The notes under the pieces: generated by a model
What the model was told of the DNA's origin: nothing
Database searches by the model: none
The model's input: only the letters and a program-made list of their open reading frames with translations
From: Cordilura impudica
Taxonomy: Eukaryota > Arthropoda > Insecta > Diptera > Scathophagidae
Direction: 5' to 3'
Assembly (NCBI GenBank): GCA_963682025.1
Contig: OY821519.1
Span: 95,817,585-95,881,584 of the forward strand
DNA: 64,000 nucleotides
Part shown: positions 1 through 11,924 of the stretch, one piece after another
How the letters are laid out: every line of letters starts with the position of its first letter
How positions within the stretch are numbered: the stretch's first letter is position 1
Translations under genes and position numbers: made by a program

Positions 1-461
1 TTATTCGTCAACCAAAAGGTAACGGGACTTACGATGAGAATATAACAACGTATTAAGAATAATAGTGACAAAAAATAACAGAAATAAACCCACAAGTTTT
101 TACAATACTTACAATACTTACAAGTTTTTACAATAACCCACAAGTGTTTAATATACTGAAAACTAACCCAAAATTATTTTGCATTTTTTTTTCATTAATA
201 ACAACGTATGTTGCTGTGTGTCGTTTTCTGAGAAAATAATTTGTCAGCGATCAAACGTAGGTTGACATACGTCGTTAGTGCTGCAAATTAATTTAATAAA
301 CGTTTAAGTTACGTCGTTATTTAAAGAAAAACTCAGAAATGGTCAATATTTTTTTTTAAAAAATGTAAAACATGCTCTTTTCATTAAAAATTAATATATT
401 TGACATCGTTAACTCAAAACTGACAAAAATGGACATTCGCGGTTATTCCAGAAAACCACAG
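1..461 (-). mobile_element. MITE family 2, partial copy cut by window start
   Basis: The segment is the reverse complement of much of the complete copy at 20479-21150, including its TTTTTGTCACTACTATTC and GTTGACGAACAA-like stretches. It ends at 461 with the family terminus CTGTGGTTTTCTGGAATAAC in reverse orientation. It has no coding capacity. The other end lies outside the window. The match is read directly from the two stretches. Confidence 0.75.
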
Positions 462-540
462 AACTGTCTAAGGAAATCATACCAGTAGGTTTTGCATGTC
501 TTAAATTTAAGTTTATGAGTATTATTATGTGCATTACGTT

Positions 541-600
541 CAGGGGCGTAGCCAGGAAGGCCGGGCTACCCCCGAAATTATTTTAAAATTTTTAATTTCA
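541..600 (+). repeat. possible hAT-type terminal sequence
   Basis: The sequence starts CAGGGGCGTAGCCAGGAAGG and runs into a C-rich stretch with GAAATT. It looks like the terminal inverted repeat of hAT (ZMYM1-like) elements, and a hAT coding relic lies 1.3 kb downstream in a consistent direction. The partner end is not clear: only a weak CACCCCTAA stretch near 2574-2582 could correspond. The assignment is inference. Confidence 0.35.
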
Positions 601-1112
601 TATACACTTTCACATCATATCATCACATTTCTTTGGATTTTTAAAAGCACCTAAAAATGAGAGTAAAATACTTTCTAATATTTTTTTTATAATTAGGACA
701 TTATTGAAAATCAAAATTTGTTTTGATTTATGAAACCGTAACGAAAATATCCTAACAATTGAAACTTAGATTATTTGTAGTTGACTCTAATCGTTTCAAT
801 ATTTTAGTTTTATATAAATTAAAGATACCATTAACCTTAGGCCCTTAGTTTGTATCTTTTGGGTTTGCTTTCGGTTTGAATTTGTATAGAATAAATCGAA
901 TTTTTTAAATTCACTTCAAAGTTTTCATACAAATTTCAAGCGTATGGTTACGTTTTTTTTTATAACATACATATATATACATTAATTCAAGAAAGTTTTT
1001 TTGGGTCACAAAATGTAAGTAGGCTTAAAAGAAATAGTTTATTTTACGAAAATGTATTACAATAATATCCTAAACTAGAGCTAACTTTTAAATTTCAATT
1101 AATCTATAATAT

Positions 1113-1835
1113 TAATAAGCTAGGCGATTTTTTGTTACCGATTTTTTTTTCCACCGTTTTATCCCGCTTTTGACCAAACGCATATTATTTGAAAGGTATT
1201 TCTTTATAGCCGTTTTCCAGATTTTAAAATTTTTTCCTTTATTTTGAGTAAATTGCATTTAATGTTGCTACTAACACATACATAAAATTATACAATGCTA
1301 TGTGTGTGTTTATTAAGTTTGTTAATGTGTTTGTAATAAAAATGAGTTTGGTTTTTGTGTTGATTTGTGAATTGGCTATAATTGATTAGCTTACTTTTAG
1401 GGTCTTTATTTAATGAAAAAATAAAATTTCCTAGAATTTGCGCTCGAATTTCGAGGGCTGGAATCTGGTAGTTTTTAATATTAATAGGCTAAGCCATTTC
1501 TTGTTACAGATGTTTTGTTCTACCGTTTTATCCCGATTTTGACCAATCGTATATTATTTGAAAGGTATTTCTTTTTAGCCGTTTTGCAGATTTACAGATT
1601 TTTTAATTTTTTCCACTGCTTTGAGTAAATTGCATTTAAAGTTGATACTAACACGTACATAAAATTATACATATGCTATGTGTGTTCTATTAAATTTGTT
1701 AATGTGTTTGTCAATTAATTTGTTATCTTCATTCACAATAATAATAAACCAAAAAAGTGTTGGTTTGTGAATTGGCTAAGTTGAAAGTTTCCTAGAAATT
1801 GCACTCGAATTTCAAGCGCTGGAATCTGCTAGTTA
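1113..1835 (+). repeat. two tandem copies of an AT-rich interspersed repeat
   Basis: Two units of about 360 bp (about 1113-1470 and 1477-1835) share a start with TAGGCGATTTTTTGTTACC-like sequence. Each has a middle with TTGACCAAACG..TATTATTTGAAAGGTATTTC and ACACATACATAAAATTATAC, and an end with TTTCCTAGAA..CGAATTTC. Copies recur at about 17430-17745 (+) and 16475-16740 (reverse). No coding frame is present. The superfamily is unknown to me; it could be a MITE or a Helitron-type derivative. Confidence 0.7.
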
Positions 1836-1861
1836 ATATATAATAAGCATTTTGTCAGTGA

Positions 1862-2560
1862 AAGAACCGACCGAAAGTGATGAAAACTTTAAAACTCTTT
1901 TGAGATAGTGTACAAAAAGCACTAAAAATTGCCTCCAACATTAGGCCATTTATACAAAATGAACTAATAAATATAATATGAAAAGAAATACAAAAATACA
2001 TTGTCAAAGAAGTCAACGATGCTAGTTTTCTTTCTATATTAGCTGATATAACGACTGACATAAAAAAAAACAGTTGACTTTGTGCATTATATTTTGTCGA
2101 TATAAATGGAACAACAGGAAAAAATTACACAAACTTTACTTGAGACAGTCAAAAATTTAGGCATTAATTTGAATATGTTGAGAGGACCATGGTATGACGG
2201 TGCCGGTTCAAGCCATAATAAGACAAACATATCCAAGCGCAATTTATGTCCATTGCGCCTCACATACCCCTAATTTGTGTCTAAATATGGCACACAATCT
2301 GACAAAAGATTGCAGTGGTAGTGCGAAACTCGATGGGTTGAACGACACGACTGTATACAAATATTTTGCAATTCAATATCACAATTAATTGAAGCCTTGG
2401 AAAACATGGCCGATAAATGTAAGTTTTTAATGCAAGTATTAGGTAGAAACACGTAAAAGCAGCCAAAAAATAGAAATCTTGGCTTCATGAGGTAAAGGCA
2501 AAATACAAATTTCTTGAAGGTTTTCTTTGTTAGTACAATATTGGCCATCACGTAGTTCTA
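1862..2560 (+). pseudogene. hAT (ZMYM1-like) transposase relic
   Basis: Broken reading frames on this strand give, in family order, VNDASFLSILADITTD (about 2010-2060), KNLGINLNMLRGPWYDGAG (about 2150-2205) and PSAIYVHCASHTPNLCLN (about 2233-2290). These correspond to the ADETTD, LRGQGYDGA and YVHC..H.LNL motifs of hAT transposases of the ZMYM1-like group (family knowledge). In-frame stops and at least two frameshifts separate them, so the copy is dead. The part around 2400-2560 is only weakly recognisable. The flanking TIR candidate at 541 may belong to the same element. Confidence 0.75.
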
Positions 2561-5500
2561 GGGCCGATTTCATTGCACCCCTAATCTGAATTTATATTAT
2601 TATAAAATCTAAAATTAAAAAAATAAATTCATATTTGATAAGTATGTTTCGCATCCAAAATGATTTACAAATACCTTCCTCAAAATTTAAAAAAATACGA
2701 ATATTACCAATTTAAAATAGCGATTTAAGTAGGCCTCGGTGGTTTATAAAATAATATATATTATACTTTTTTGACTGTCATTAAAAATATAATTAAAACG
2801 GGTTTTCACGATGGTTAAAATTTTTATGAATAGACGTTTTGTCACTACACGCTGCTACAAATGAGCACTTCTTATTGAGTAGATCATAAATCAATTTTAA
2901 AATGTTCGAAAACACCCTCAAGTTTCGGAGCTATTCCGAATAAATTTTTTTTGGATAGGTACAAGTACTTATGACCGCGTAACTTAGTGGGTTTTTAGCC
3001 GATATTTATTTTTTAAATGGTTTCAGAAGGAAGAAAAATGTGCCTTTCCAAGTATACCTTTGGTATATATATAACATTTTTGTAGTGATATTCTTAATTA
3101 TATCTGATTTTAATTTGATTTTTCTAGTTTTTTCAACTTTGGCGCCATTTTTTAATTTGTTAAGAAACATACCCTTATGTATATTAGGGTGACAGCCATT
3201 TTTTTTTTGAATTTCAACACGTGCGGTTCGGATTATTGTGACACTAGATCTAAAACTTTAGTGCGCAAAATTTGAGCGAAATCGGACAAAGCATTCTGGA
3301 CGCGCATTGAGTTCAAAGTTCAAATATGCATTTATATGTAAAAATTATCAAAAAAAAAAAAATAATTTTCAAAAAAATTTTGATATTAATATTCGCGTGT
3401 CAATTAAATTAATTAATAAACCATAATCTAGAGTAAATTGTCTCTCTAACAAAATAACAAACTCTTTATCGGTTGAAAAACAGCCAAGTTATATCAAGTT
3501 CTCCAGGTAATAAATGCGCCGCAGACCACTTGAGTAAGAAAATCGAGCTCGCATTTTTAATGACATTGAAGTAATTTACAACAACAATATTTTTGCATTC
3601 TCCTGCTCCCTAAATGATCATATGTAAAGTATTTTGCATCTTGCCTATTATTATGCCGTTCTGAATTAATGTCATATTTGGTAGCACTATTTCAAAATGT
3701 CCAATTTTACTTTTTCAAAAATTTTGTTCAAAAAATTTTTCGAAACCAACGATTGGACTTTAAGGTCTTATTAACAAAATATATGTATGTAATTAAAAAT
3801 GCCAAATATTGTAGGTATCGTGTTCTTAATTTGGCGAAGGCAGCGTTTTTATTTCAGCGGATTTGAAGGAAAATGTGATTTTTCATACTTTTTCACCATT
3901 TAGGGTACATCTTTTTGGTGTTTTCACATTTCAAATATCTTTTGTCAAAATATTATACTACTAGATATAATTTCGCAATCTTGCAAATTAAAGTTAAGTT
4001 GAAACACTATAAACTGTCCCTCTTTAAGGTCAAAAGTAAAATTTATGGAGATTTACATTTTTTTTTAAATAAAATATCGAAATAATATATATTTGTTAAA
4101 AGATTTCGATAAAACTTGTTGATAATATTTCCATAATTCTAAGAAATAATATTCTGGAGTTATTTTCTGAAATTAACCCGTGGGGTACTCAAAATGTGTC
4201 CGAGATTTAATTTTTTTTCAGAATTATTATATTCATATAAAGGTATATCGAGGGCTTATATTCAAAAAGTGCTATCTACATTTGACAGCAATATTAATTT
4301 TTGATTTCAAACTGTTCTCTGATATAACTGTCAAATATAACATTAATTTTGATATCATACATGATTAGTACGACTATTTCTTAATGGATATTGTATCAAA
4401 TCATATCATTAATCAAATCAAACAAATACTTTCAGATCTTATTAATAAATTAGTTTTACACGCTCTCATTAAACTAATTATTAATAGCACTTCCTAAATA
4501 TAAGCTCTTGATATACAAATTTGTTTATCCTGTGTTAAATATATAAACGAATTAATCTACATATTTTCATAAAATAACGAATAAATTAGAGGGATTTTTT
4601 GAAAACATTAAATTTGTTTTATTAAAAAAAAAATCCTGATGAAGAAAATATTTATAGATTTTCATAAAGAGTCAATTTGACATCAAGAGTACCCCACGGG
4701 TTAGTTTCAGAAAATATGTCCAGAATATTATTTTTTACAATTATTAAAATATTTTCAACAAGCTTTATCGAAATCCTTCCACAAATATATATTATTTCGA
4801 TATTTAAAGAGAGACAGTTTATAGTGTTTCTATTTAACCCTAATTTCCAATATTGAGAACTTATACCAAGTAGTGTAATACTTTGACAAAAGATATTTGA
4901 AAAATGGAAACACCAAAAAGATGTAGCCTAACAGTTGAAAAAGTATGAAAAATCACATTTTTCTCAACATCCGCTGAAATAAAAACGCTGCCCTCGCCAA
5001 ATTAAGAAAACGGCACCTACAATATTTGACATTTTTAATCACATATATTTTGTTAATAAGACCTTAAAGTCCAATCGTTGATTTCGAAAAATTTTTTGAA
5101 CAAAATTTTTGAAAAAGTAAAATTGGATATTTTGAAATAGTGCTACAAAATACGTACCGTTTTGACATTAATTTAGAACGGCATAACAATAGCCAAGATG
5201 CAAACTACTTTACAGATGGTCATTTAGGGATCAGGAGAATGCAAAAATATTATTGTTATAAATTACTTCAATGTCTTTAAAAATATTAGCTCATTTTTCT
5301 TAATCAAGTGGTCTGCGGCGCATTTATTGCTTGGGGAACTTGATATAACTTGGCTGTTTTTCAACCTATAATAAATTTTGTTATTTTATTAGATAGATAA
5401 TTTACTCTAGATTGTGGTTTTTTAATTAATTTAATTTAATTAATTTAATTTTTAATTTGAACTCAATGCGCATCCAGAAAGCGTTGTCCGATTTGGCTCA

Positions 5501-5839
5501 AATTTTGCGCACTAAAGTTTTAGATCTAGTGTCACAATACTCCGACCCGCACACCTCAAGATTCGACCAGAAATTTTTTTTCATACAAACCACTGTCACC
5601 CTAATTTATATATTTGATTAAAGCTAATTTAGTTTCGAGTTAAACCAGCTTTCAATAAATAAAATCGAGTAAAAAATAAAAAAAGTTATTAAGGTTTTTA
5701 AAAAGTGAAAAATTTAGCTTTTACAAATATTGATCAAGAACTACCACTTTACTTTATTTTACTTTACTTTTTTAGTTTTATAATGATATGATGATATAAA
5801 TATTTTAAAATAACAGTATACAAATTATTTTATTTAGAA

Positions 5840-6403
5840 ATTTAGAATATTTTGTTGCACAGTCGGTGAAACCACATTTAATGACAAATGAAGATTTAAA
5901 ACAATCATGGAGACAAACAGAGATGTTAGATTCTCGACTAAAACAGTGGAATATCACGAAAAGTGACTTAAAAGTAACATTTGCAAGAGACAATCCCCAA
6001 ATACAGTTTGAGCACATTTTTAAAGCTGATAATGATGACAACAACAAGAACAATGATAATAACAACCTTGTATATTGCTCAGATGTAGATGAGTTATTCC
6101 ATTGTCTGAATAACCAACATCAACTGAACGACTGGAGATTATTTTTGGACGGCTCGTGTAAAAATAAGTAATATTTTTTTATTGTTCAAAAATCATTAAC
6201 ATATTTTTTAGGTTTGAAAGCAGTTTTATTACACAACGAGAACCAGTTGCCCTCAGTGCCAATAGCATACGCTACTAACATGAAAGTGTCGTATGCAACA
6301 ATGGAGAAGATACTGGATTTAATATGTTATAAAAAGTATCAATGGCAAATTGTTTCAGATCTAAAAGTTCTGACAATCTTATTCTTATTAGCTTTAATTA
6401 GAT
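5840..6403 (+). pseudogene. fragment of an uncharacterised repeat-encoded protein (LKAVLLHN type)
   Basis: An open frame at 5866-6171 reads MKPHLMTNEDLKQSW onward, includes an Asp/Asn-rich stretch, and ends in NDWRLFLDGSCK. After a probable short intron (about 6166-6212, ending TTTTTTAG) the frame resumes as LKAVLLHNENQLPSVPIA and continues to QWQIVSDLKVLTIL, where the MITE at 6404 cuts it. From memory, proteins with DWRLF(I/L)DSS, LKAVLLHNGN..PS(I/V)PIA and QW.(V/I)..DLK..A.L motifs occur in many copies in insect and cnidarian genomes. I do not know their function. The copy is truncated on both sides and inserted in one arm of the giant inverted repeat. Confidence 0.6.
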
Positions 6404-6811
6404 CTGTGGTCACAAGCGATAACCGCCTAAGTCGACTTAAGAACGATTTGAGTTATATATGCTGTCATATTCTACTAAAAACGCTTTATATTTACGTGAA
6501 ATCCTTTTTTAATTAAAAAGTTATTAATGAAAACATACTGACCTAAGTCGTAACAAAGCCCCATTACATTTATATAAACAGTTATTTTTCTCGAAAATAT
6601 GATTTTCGCCGATTTGAGTTGTGTATACTTTCATATTCTACTAAAAAATCTTTATACGTTAAATCTCCATTCCTCTAACGCTGCTTTTTAAAAAGATATT
6701 AATACAAATATTCTGACCTAAGTCGTAATGAAGCGCTATTACATTTATATAAAAACTGTTTTTCTCAAAAGCATGATTTTCGAGTTAGGCGGTGATTGCT
6801 TGTGACCACAG
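6404..6811. mobile_element. MITE family 1 copy
   Basis: The 408-bp element is bounded by CTGTGGTCACAAGCGATAAC and its near-complement ending GCTTGTGACCACAG. Internally it is imperfectly palindromic, with repeated CCGACTTAGGTC- and TATAAATGTAATGGGGC-like segments. It is related to copies at 22863-25796 and 28159-28563. Flanks are AGAT and AAAT, an imperfect 4-bp duplication. It is non-coding and non-autonomous. Confidence 0.85.
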
Positions 6812-7329
6812 AAATATACACATAAGGGTATGTTTCTAAACAAACCAATTAAAAAATATAGCGCCAAAGTTGAAAAAACTAGAAAAAATAAAATTAAAAT
6901 CAGATATAATTAAGAATATCACTAAAAAAAATTTATATACGTACCAAAGGGTGTACATATTTGGAAAGGCACATTTTTCTTCTTTCTGAAACCCTTTAAA
7001 AAATAAATATCGGCTAAAAACTAACTAAGTTACGCGGTCATAAGTACTTGTTCCTATCCAAAAACCGTCTATTCGGAATAACTCCGAAATTTGAGGGTGT
7101 TTCTGAACATTTTAAAACTGATTTGAGATCTACTCAACAAGGTCAGTAGGTCACTTTCCAAGTATATTTTCACTGTAGCACCGTCCTATTATGATATATT
7201 GTTTTTTAAGTTGTAATAGTTACAGCTTTTTTTGAATTTTACTTACCAGTTGTCAAAGTACTTACGACCAGTAAATTTAGATGTTGTGAAAACTTATATC
7301 AAAATGTATTTAGTTATAAATCGGCTAAA

Positions 7330-7560
7330 TCAAATTCGCTCAAAAGATGTCTACGATGGCTAATGATATTGGAATCAGACCTGAACTTCCCAAAGTAATA
7401 CTACAAAACAACATTATATATTCCATATTTAGACGAAATAATTTCTAGTCTAACAGATAGATTTACCTGCCAGGAAAATATTATCAAATCTCTGTACAAC
7501 GTAGTTATAAACTTCTCAGGCTATGATTTCCATTAGAGACCATTGGAATGACCGATGAAA
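7330..7560 (+). pseudogene. hAT transposase C-terminal region fragment
   Basis: Translation in broken frames gives TTLYIPYLDEIISSLTDRF near 7412-7465. It matches the region before the hAT dimerisation domain that reads (R/V)S(I/V)(F/Y)(I/V)PFLD..(I/L)..L..RF in 52-kDa-repressor-like and ZMYM1-like proteins (family knowledge). No full frame remains. The fragment is small, so the family call is moderate. Confidence 0.5.
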
Positions 7561-7856
7561 ATCTTTTTCAAAATATATTTATTTTGTTACATGTTTTAAT
7601 TGTCATTCCTGTCACAACAGCTTCCGCAGGAAGTAATAATTGATTCTACCAAAAAGTAAATAAATATTCAGTATTGGGTTTAAAGCAAAAGTTGAATAAT
7701 TTAATTACTCAAATGGATATATATACTCGTACATAATACACCTTTTAATTGTTTTTAAATAAATCAAAACTGCTTATTATCTTACTTCAATTATTCGAAT
7801 TGACTGCAACCATTATGTAAGCAGACCACTGTCAAATTTTGAGGGTTGAGGGTTAA

Positions 7857-10783
7857 CCCTCTAACCGTTATAACCGTCTGTAGACGGTCATTGCTTTTTT
7901 GCTTATATAAATGATTCTCATGCGACAGTAGCTTTAAAAACCGTTATAACGGTTTTTAGTGATCATGTTGTTTGTGAATTCAAATTATAATGCTCACTTC
8001 TCTTTCTATTTTGAGTAGCAGTGCCAGTTGGATGTTGTAGGTCAGTGCAAAAAGTGAAATAAATTATTGTGAAAAAGAGTGCATTTTAAATTGCAAAAAT
8101 TATATATTTATTATTTTTCTAAAGGCTTGAAAAATTTATGGTAAGTGTTAAATATTATATATTTTCATAATATATGATTTTACTTCGAATAAAAGAAATA
8201 TATATGTATATTCATAATGTTTTCTGATGACCGTTTGTAGACGGTCATAACGGTTAACGCCAACTTTTATATATTCGTGTGCGTACCGTAGTATGAGACG
8301 TTTCAAAGCTCTTTGATTGACATATCACATTTTTTCACTGCGTTTTTAAGCAATGGATAACGAATGGTCAAAATTTCATAAAATGAAATCTCCAGAAGGC
8401 AACTATTGAAAAACTAAGCTGTCCAGGATGTCTGATGAAGAAATAAACGCATTTATGTTGTCTCTTGATGTTGAACTAAGCGGTGATGATTTTGATAGTG
8501 ACGATGATTTTTCTGACCCGGACTTTCAACCCGAAGATTGCATGGAATGCGGAGAGACTACTAACACAGCAATATCGGAGTGCTTGAATGAAATGGAACA
8601 TTGTGATACAAGCTCCGCACTGTTGAATGATATAAATTTTTCTTTGAATGACAGCTCCATAGAACAAGGTAACATTTTGGTAAATTGTTCATTTGTTATG
8701 TGTTGAATTCAAATTTTAATTACTAGTTCCTACCACATCGGCAGCAGCGTCTTTCAAACCATCCAAGCGACCTCGATCTCCACTACCAGAAATTGAAACT
8801 GATGGACCTACATCAATTCCATCTACTGGCGGCTTCAATCGCAAAGATTTGACCGAAATTGATATAAAATCAAAAGAATTTCAACAAATTGTGTGGAAAA
8901 AAAAGCCATTACAGCTTCATGTCAATGAGGTTGCATTTCGAGGCAATAGTTCTTTGCCACAAGCTATTAAGAATTTAGAAACGCCATTACAATGCTTCAA
9001 ACACTTTTTCACATCTGAAGTAGTCAAACTAATTGTTTCAGAAACAAACCGTGCTGCGCATCAAGAAAATATCAATACTCTGTTTTCAGTTTCAGAGGAA
9101 GATGTTCACAAGTTTATAGGAATTCTTCTGTATATGTCGCTATATCGATACCCAAGCATGGAAAGTTATTGGAGCAAGAATGCATTTCAACCAATACGAA
9201 GCACGATGTCTTGCAGGCAATTTAAAAACATAAAACGATATTTATCTTTTGCCGATGAAGAACAACGTATAAAGAGAGGTGTAAATGGTTATGACCCTTT
9301 ATATCGTATCAGGAGTATTTGTGAACTTTTCAACCAAAGATTTGACTCTGTGCCGAAAACAGCACGCTTTTGTGTAGATGAGCAAATGTGTGCAACAAAA
9401 ATGAAACATCATCTACGACAGTATATGCCGAATAAGCCTCATAAGTGGGGTATAAAATTGTTTGTTTTGTGCGATACCTTTGGATATTCATATAGATTTG
9501 AAATTTTTATCGGAGCTGGCGACAATACTCTCTTGCCAGGAGTACCAGACCTTGGTCCCACAGCAAACGTGGTTGTGCGTCTCACCCAATCAGTTTCTGA
9601 ATTTCAAAATCATATTGTCTATTTTGACAATTTTTATACCTCACTACCTCTTCTAATTTATCTGCGTGCAAAAGGAATTTTTAGTCTGGACACTATTCGT
9701 TCTAATAGAATTTCGAATTCTAAGTTGCCAAATGAAAGAGACGAAGAGTTTAAAAAGGCTGTCAGAGGACATTGAGTTTGTTGGCACAGCATATGGTGTA
9801 GACATATCGACTGTATTATGGAAGGACAACCGAGGAGTTCGACTTTCATCGACATACGTTGGGGCCATGCCATTTTTGAAAAATATCCCTCCAATACATC
9901 CAAACAAAGCACCACGTTACGATCGAAAACGAAAGCAATACGTCGAAGTGGATTGTCCGCAAATAATAAAAGAATACAATAGGCATATGGGTGGAGTGGA
10001 TTTGATGGATGGTTTGATGGGACGATACCATATTCGTCTAAAGACACGCAATCCAATGAATCGATTATTTTATCATTTCATCGATATGACCGTAAGAATG
10101 CATATATTCTTTACCATCGCATTAATCCAAGCAGCAAGATTAAATTGCCAGACTTCCGTGAGCAAATCGCACATGGGCTTTGCACTTTTTCGCTAACAAA
10201 CAAAGTGGGAAGGCCATCAACAACTCCCTGCCAACCATCGCCAAGTACAGGGAAAAGTGTATTAGACCATCAGCCGATGTCAAATTTGACAATATTGGAC
10301 ATATTCTAGGCATGTTCGATAAATCGGGAAAAAAGAGATACAAACATTGCAAAAAATCAGACACTCAAATATATTGCATGAAATGCCTGATAAATTTGTG
10401 TTTGACGCCAAATAAAAACTGTTTTTTGGATTTTCACACCCAATAAATTAAATGATAATGGTCTTTTTCTATCTTTATATTTACTTCATTGAATAACATT
10501 TATTTTTATTTTTTAGTTAACCATTGTCAAATGAATTTTTACTTTAATTTAAGAAGAAATAAAATATCCTTCTTGTTCAACATGCAAAATTATTATCCCA
10601 ATTTTTTTACCTTAAACCGTTTTGACCGTCTACAGACGGTGTAAGTAATTTTGCACCTGGCGCACATATTTTCATAGGTGAATTGAAACTGAGTTGAGAT
10701 TATTTCTCAGAATGCTTTAATTACTAAAAATTTAAATTATGGTCGATTTTAAAACATTATTGAAAAAAAAAACGGTTAGAGGG
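7857..10783 (+). mobile_element. piggyBac element, full length but mutated
   Basis: The 2927-bp element is flanked by TTAA at 7853-7856 and 10784-10787, the standard piggyBac target duplication. Its 13-bp terminal inverted repeats are identical (CCCTCTAACCGTT and AACGGTTAGAGGG). Subterminal copies of a small palindromic motif, CCGTCTGTAGACGGTCA, occur near 7877, 8230 (one change) and 10626 (inverted). This resembles the internal inverted repeats of the family. It carries one transposase gene on the + strand and lies about 650 bp upstream of the first receptor gene. Confidence 0.95.
8428..10446 (+). pseudogene. piggyBac transposase, frameshifted
   Basis: Exon 1 (8428-8668) encodes an acidic N-terminus starting MSDEEINAFMLSLD. 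A 58-bp GT-AG intron follows, and exon 2 opens at 8727 with a basic KPSKRPRSPLP segment. The DDE_Tnp_1_7 core is visible. The three catalytic aspartates are in CVDEQM (codon 9377), VYFDNFY (codon 9626) and GGVDLMD (codon 9999). The first two share one frame; the third is in another after a frameshift near 9765. A second shift near 10095 and a third near 10258 precede the C-terminal cysteine-rich domain (CKKSDTQIYCMKC). All key residues survive, but the frame is broken at least three times, so this copy should not make active enzyme. The start is chosen at the first Met of the acidic N-terminus. Confidence 0.9.
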
Positions 10784-10787
10784 TTAA

Positions 10788-11252
10788 GTTTGTGATTGGC
10801 AGCTTCGAGAATTTTTGCAAAATAGAAACAATTTCATATCAATGCTACTCAGATTTGAAGTATGCTTGTTTTCTATGTCCAGTAATGACCTCAATATAGT
10901 TGGCTCTAAGACCATTTCTCGGAACTCATGGGATTGGTATTCAAAAGTCAATTTAGACCTAGTATAACATTTTTACTTGAATAAATATTATTTTTTTGAG
11001 ATAAAATGTGGGTGTAAGCGATGAAGATTTGGAAGTAGATTAGTAGTTGAAAGTAGATTCGGATCTAGTTCCCTGTATAAATAAATACACTATTATTGTC
11101 AATATGAATGTTAGCGTGAGCGCTTATATAACACGAGTATGACGACAAGCGGGTGATAAATGAATGTATCGGTTATTTTGGGCTAAATTACAAAAATTTC
11201 CAACTAGGATTGTGATTATTACAATAAATATTTTACTCTCTTTTTGCTGGGC
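10788..11252. other. intergenic stretch, no gene seen
   Basis: AT-rich sequence between the piggyBac element and the conserved block upstream of the first receptor gene. I see no coding frame or recognisable repeat. Confidence 0.6.
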
Positions 11253-11441
11253 ATGTAAGTTTGTGGTTCTTGTGGTATTTTATTGTACTCAAGAGAATTT
11301 TATTTCAATTTAAATTATATATTGCAGTGTTTTTATTTCTCACTTGCCAATTAGTCTTTAGTTACAATAGTTAGAAGTTAAAACAAGGGCTTAGAATATA
11401 AAAGCAATAAATAACAGGCGCATTGACAAAATTACTTGGAA
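11253..11441 (+). promoter_or_regulatory. conserved upstream region of receptor gene 1, with TATA-like box
   Basis: The block from 11253 (GTTCTTGTGGTATTTTATTG, then AAGAGAATTTTATTTCAA, later TTAGTCTTTAGTT) is clearly related to 46385-46500 upstream of the paralogous gene. A TATAAAAG sequence at 11397-11404 lies 38 bp before the ATG, which would leave a very short leader. Use of that TATA box is inference. The retained similarity between the two promoter-proximal regions is directly visible. Confidence 0.5.
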
Positions 11442-11924
11442 ATGAATTTGTTTATACTTTTGCTGTGTACTTTTACAATTACAGCCACAGAGACGAAATA
11501 TCTCCATAGAAAATGCCCATATCGCTCAACAGTAGATTTAACAAATCAAACGCACTACCTAAATGGTTCATATTTATATCAGGGTATTTTGATACCGCCT
11601 GAAAAACAATCATTCTATAATTATCACATACTGTTCAATAATGAAACAATCTCGGTTCCAGTACACTTACGAGGTTGTGTTTGTGATAAACGCAAACCCT
11701 GCATAAAATTATGTTGTGCCAAAAATGAAATCTTCAACACTGCGACATATAAATGTGAAAGAATATCAGAAGATTTTAAAATGTCCTGGAATTTAACAAT
11801 ACAATTACCGAATAATCGATATAAAATGGTAAATGTATTCCAACAATTCATCCATCAAGTGGGTGTACCGTGTGAAATGCCAGAACCTTTAATATTGGAT
11901 ATTGACAAATGGATTCTATTAGAG
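11442..11924 (+). CDS. receptor gene 1, exon 1 (signal peptide and most of ectodomain)
   Basis: 161 codons, ending in phase 0 at ..DKWILLE before GTAAGA. It encodes the signal peptide, the CPYRSTVDLTNQTHYLNGSY entry of the ectodomain, the ILIPPE strand and the RGCVCDKRKPCIKLCC cysteine cluster. Several N-glycosylation sequons are present (NQT, NGS, NET, NLT). The length is identical to exon 1 of the paralogue. Confidence 0.95.

Larger units (their letters stand above)
2870..7142. repeat. giant imperfect inverted repeat (foldback-like)
   Basis: The left arm (about 2870-4370) is the reverse complement of 4390-5614 plus 6816-7142. Paired landmarks are GAGTAGATC at 2878 with GATCTACTC at 7129, TACTTATGACCGCGTAACTTA near 2970 with its complement near 7030, GTGGTCTGCGGCGCATTTAT near 5310 with its complement near 3510, and ACCCGTGGGGTACTC at 4176 with its complement near 4687. 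Pairing weakens toward the centre at about 4380. The right arm is interrupted at 5615-6815 by a gene fragment and a MITE. No coding frame is carried in the arms. Confidence 0.85.

Noticed and set aside
11436..11441. Upstream TTG as start of receptor gene 1
   Set aside because: The ATG at 11442 aligns with the paralogue's ATG and begins the signal peptide directly.
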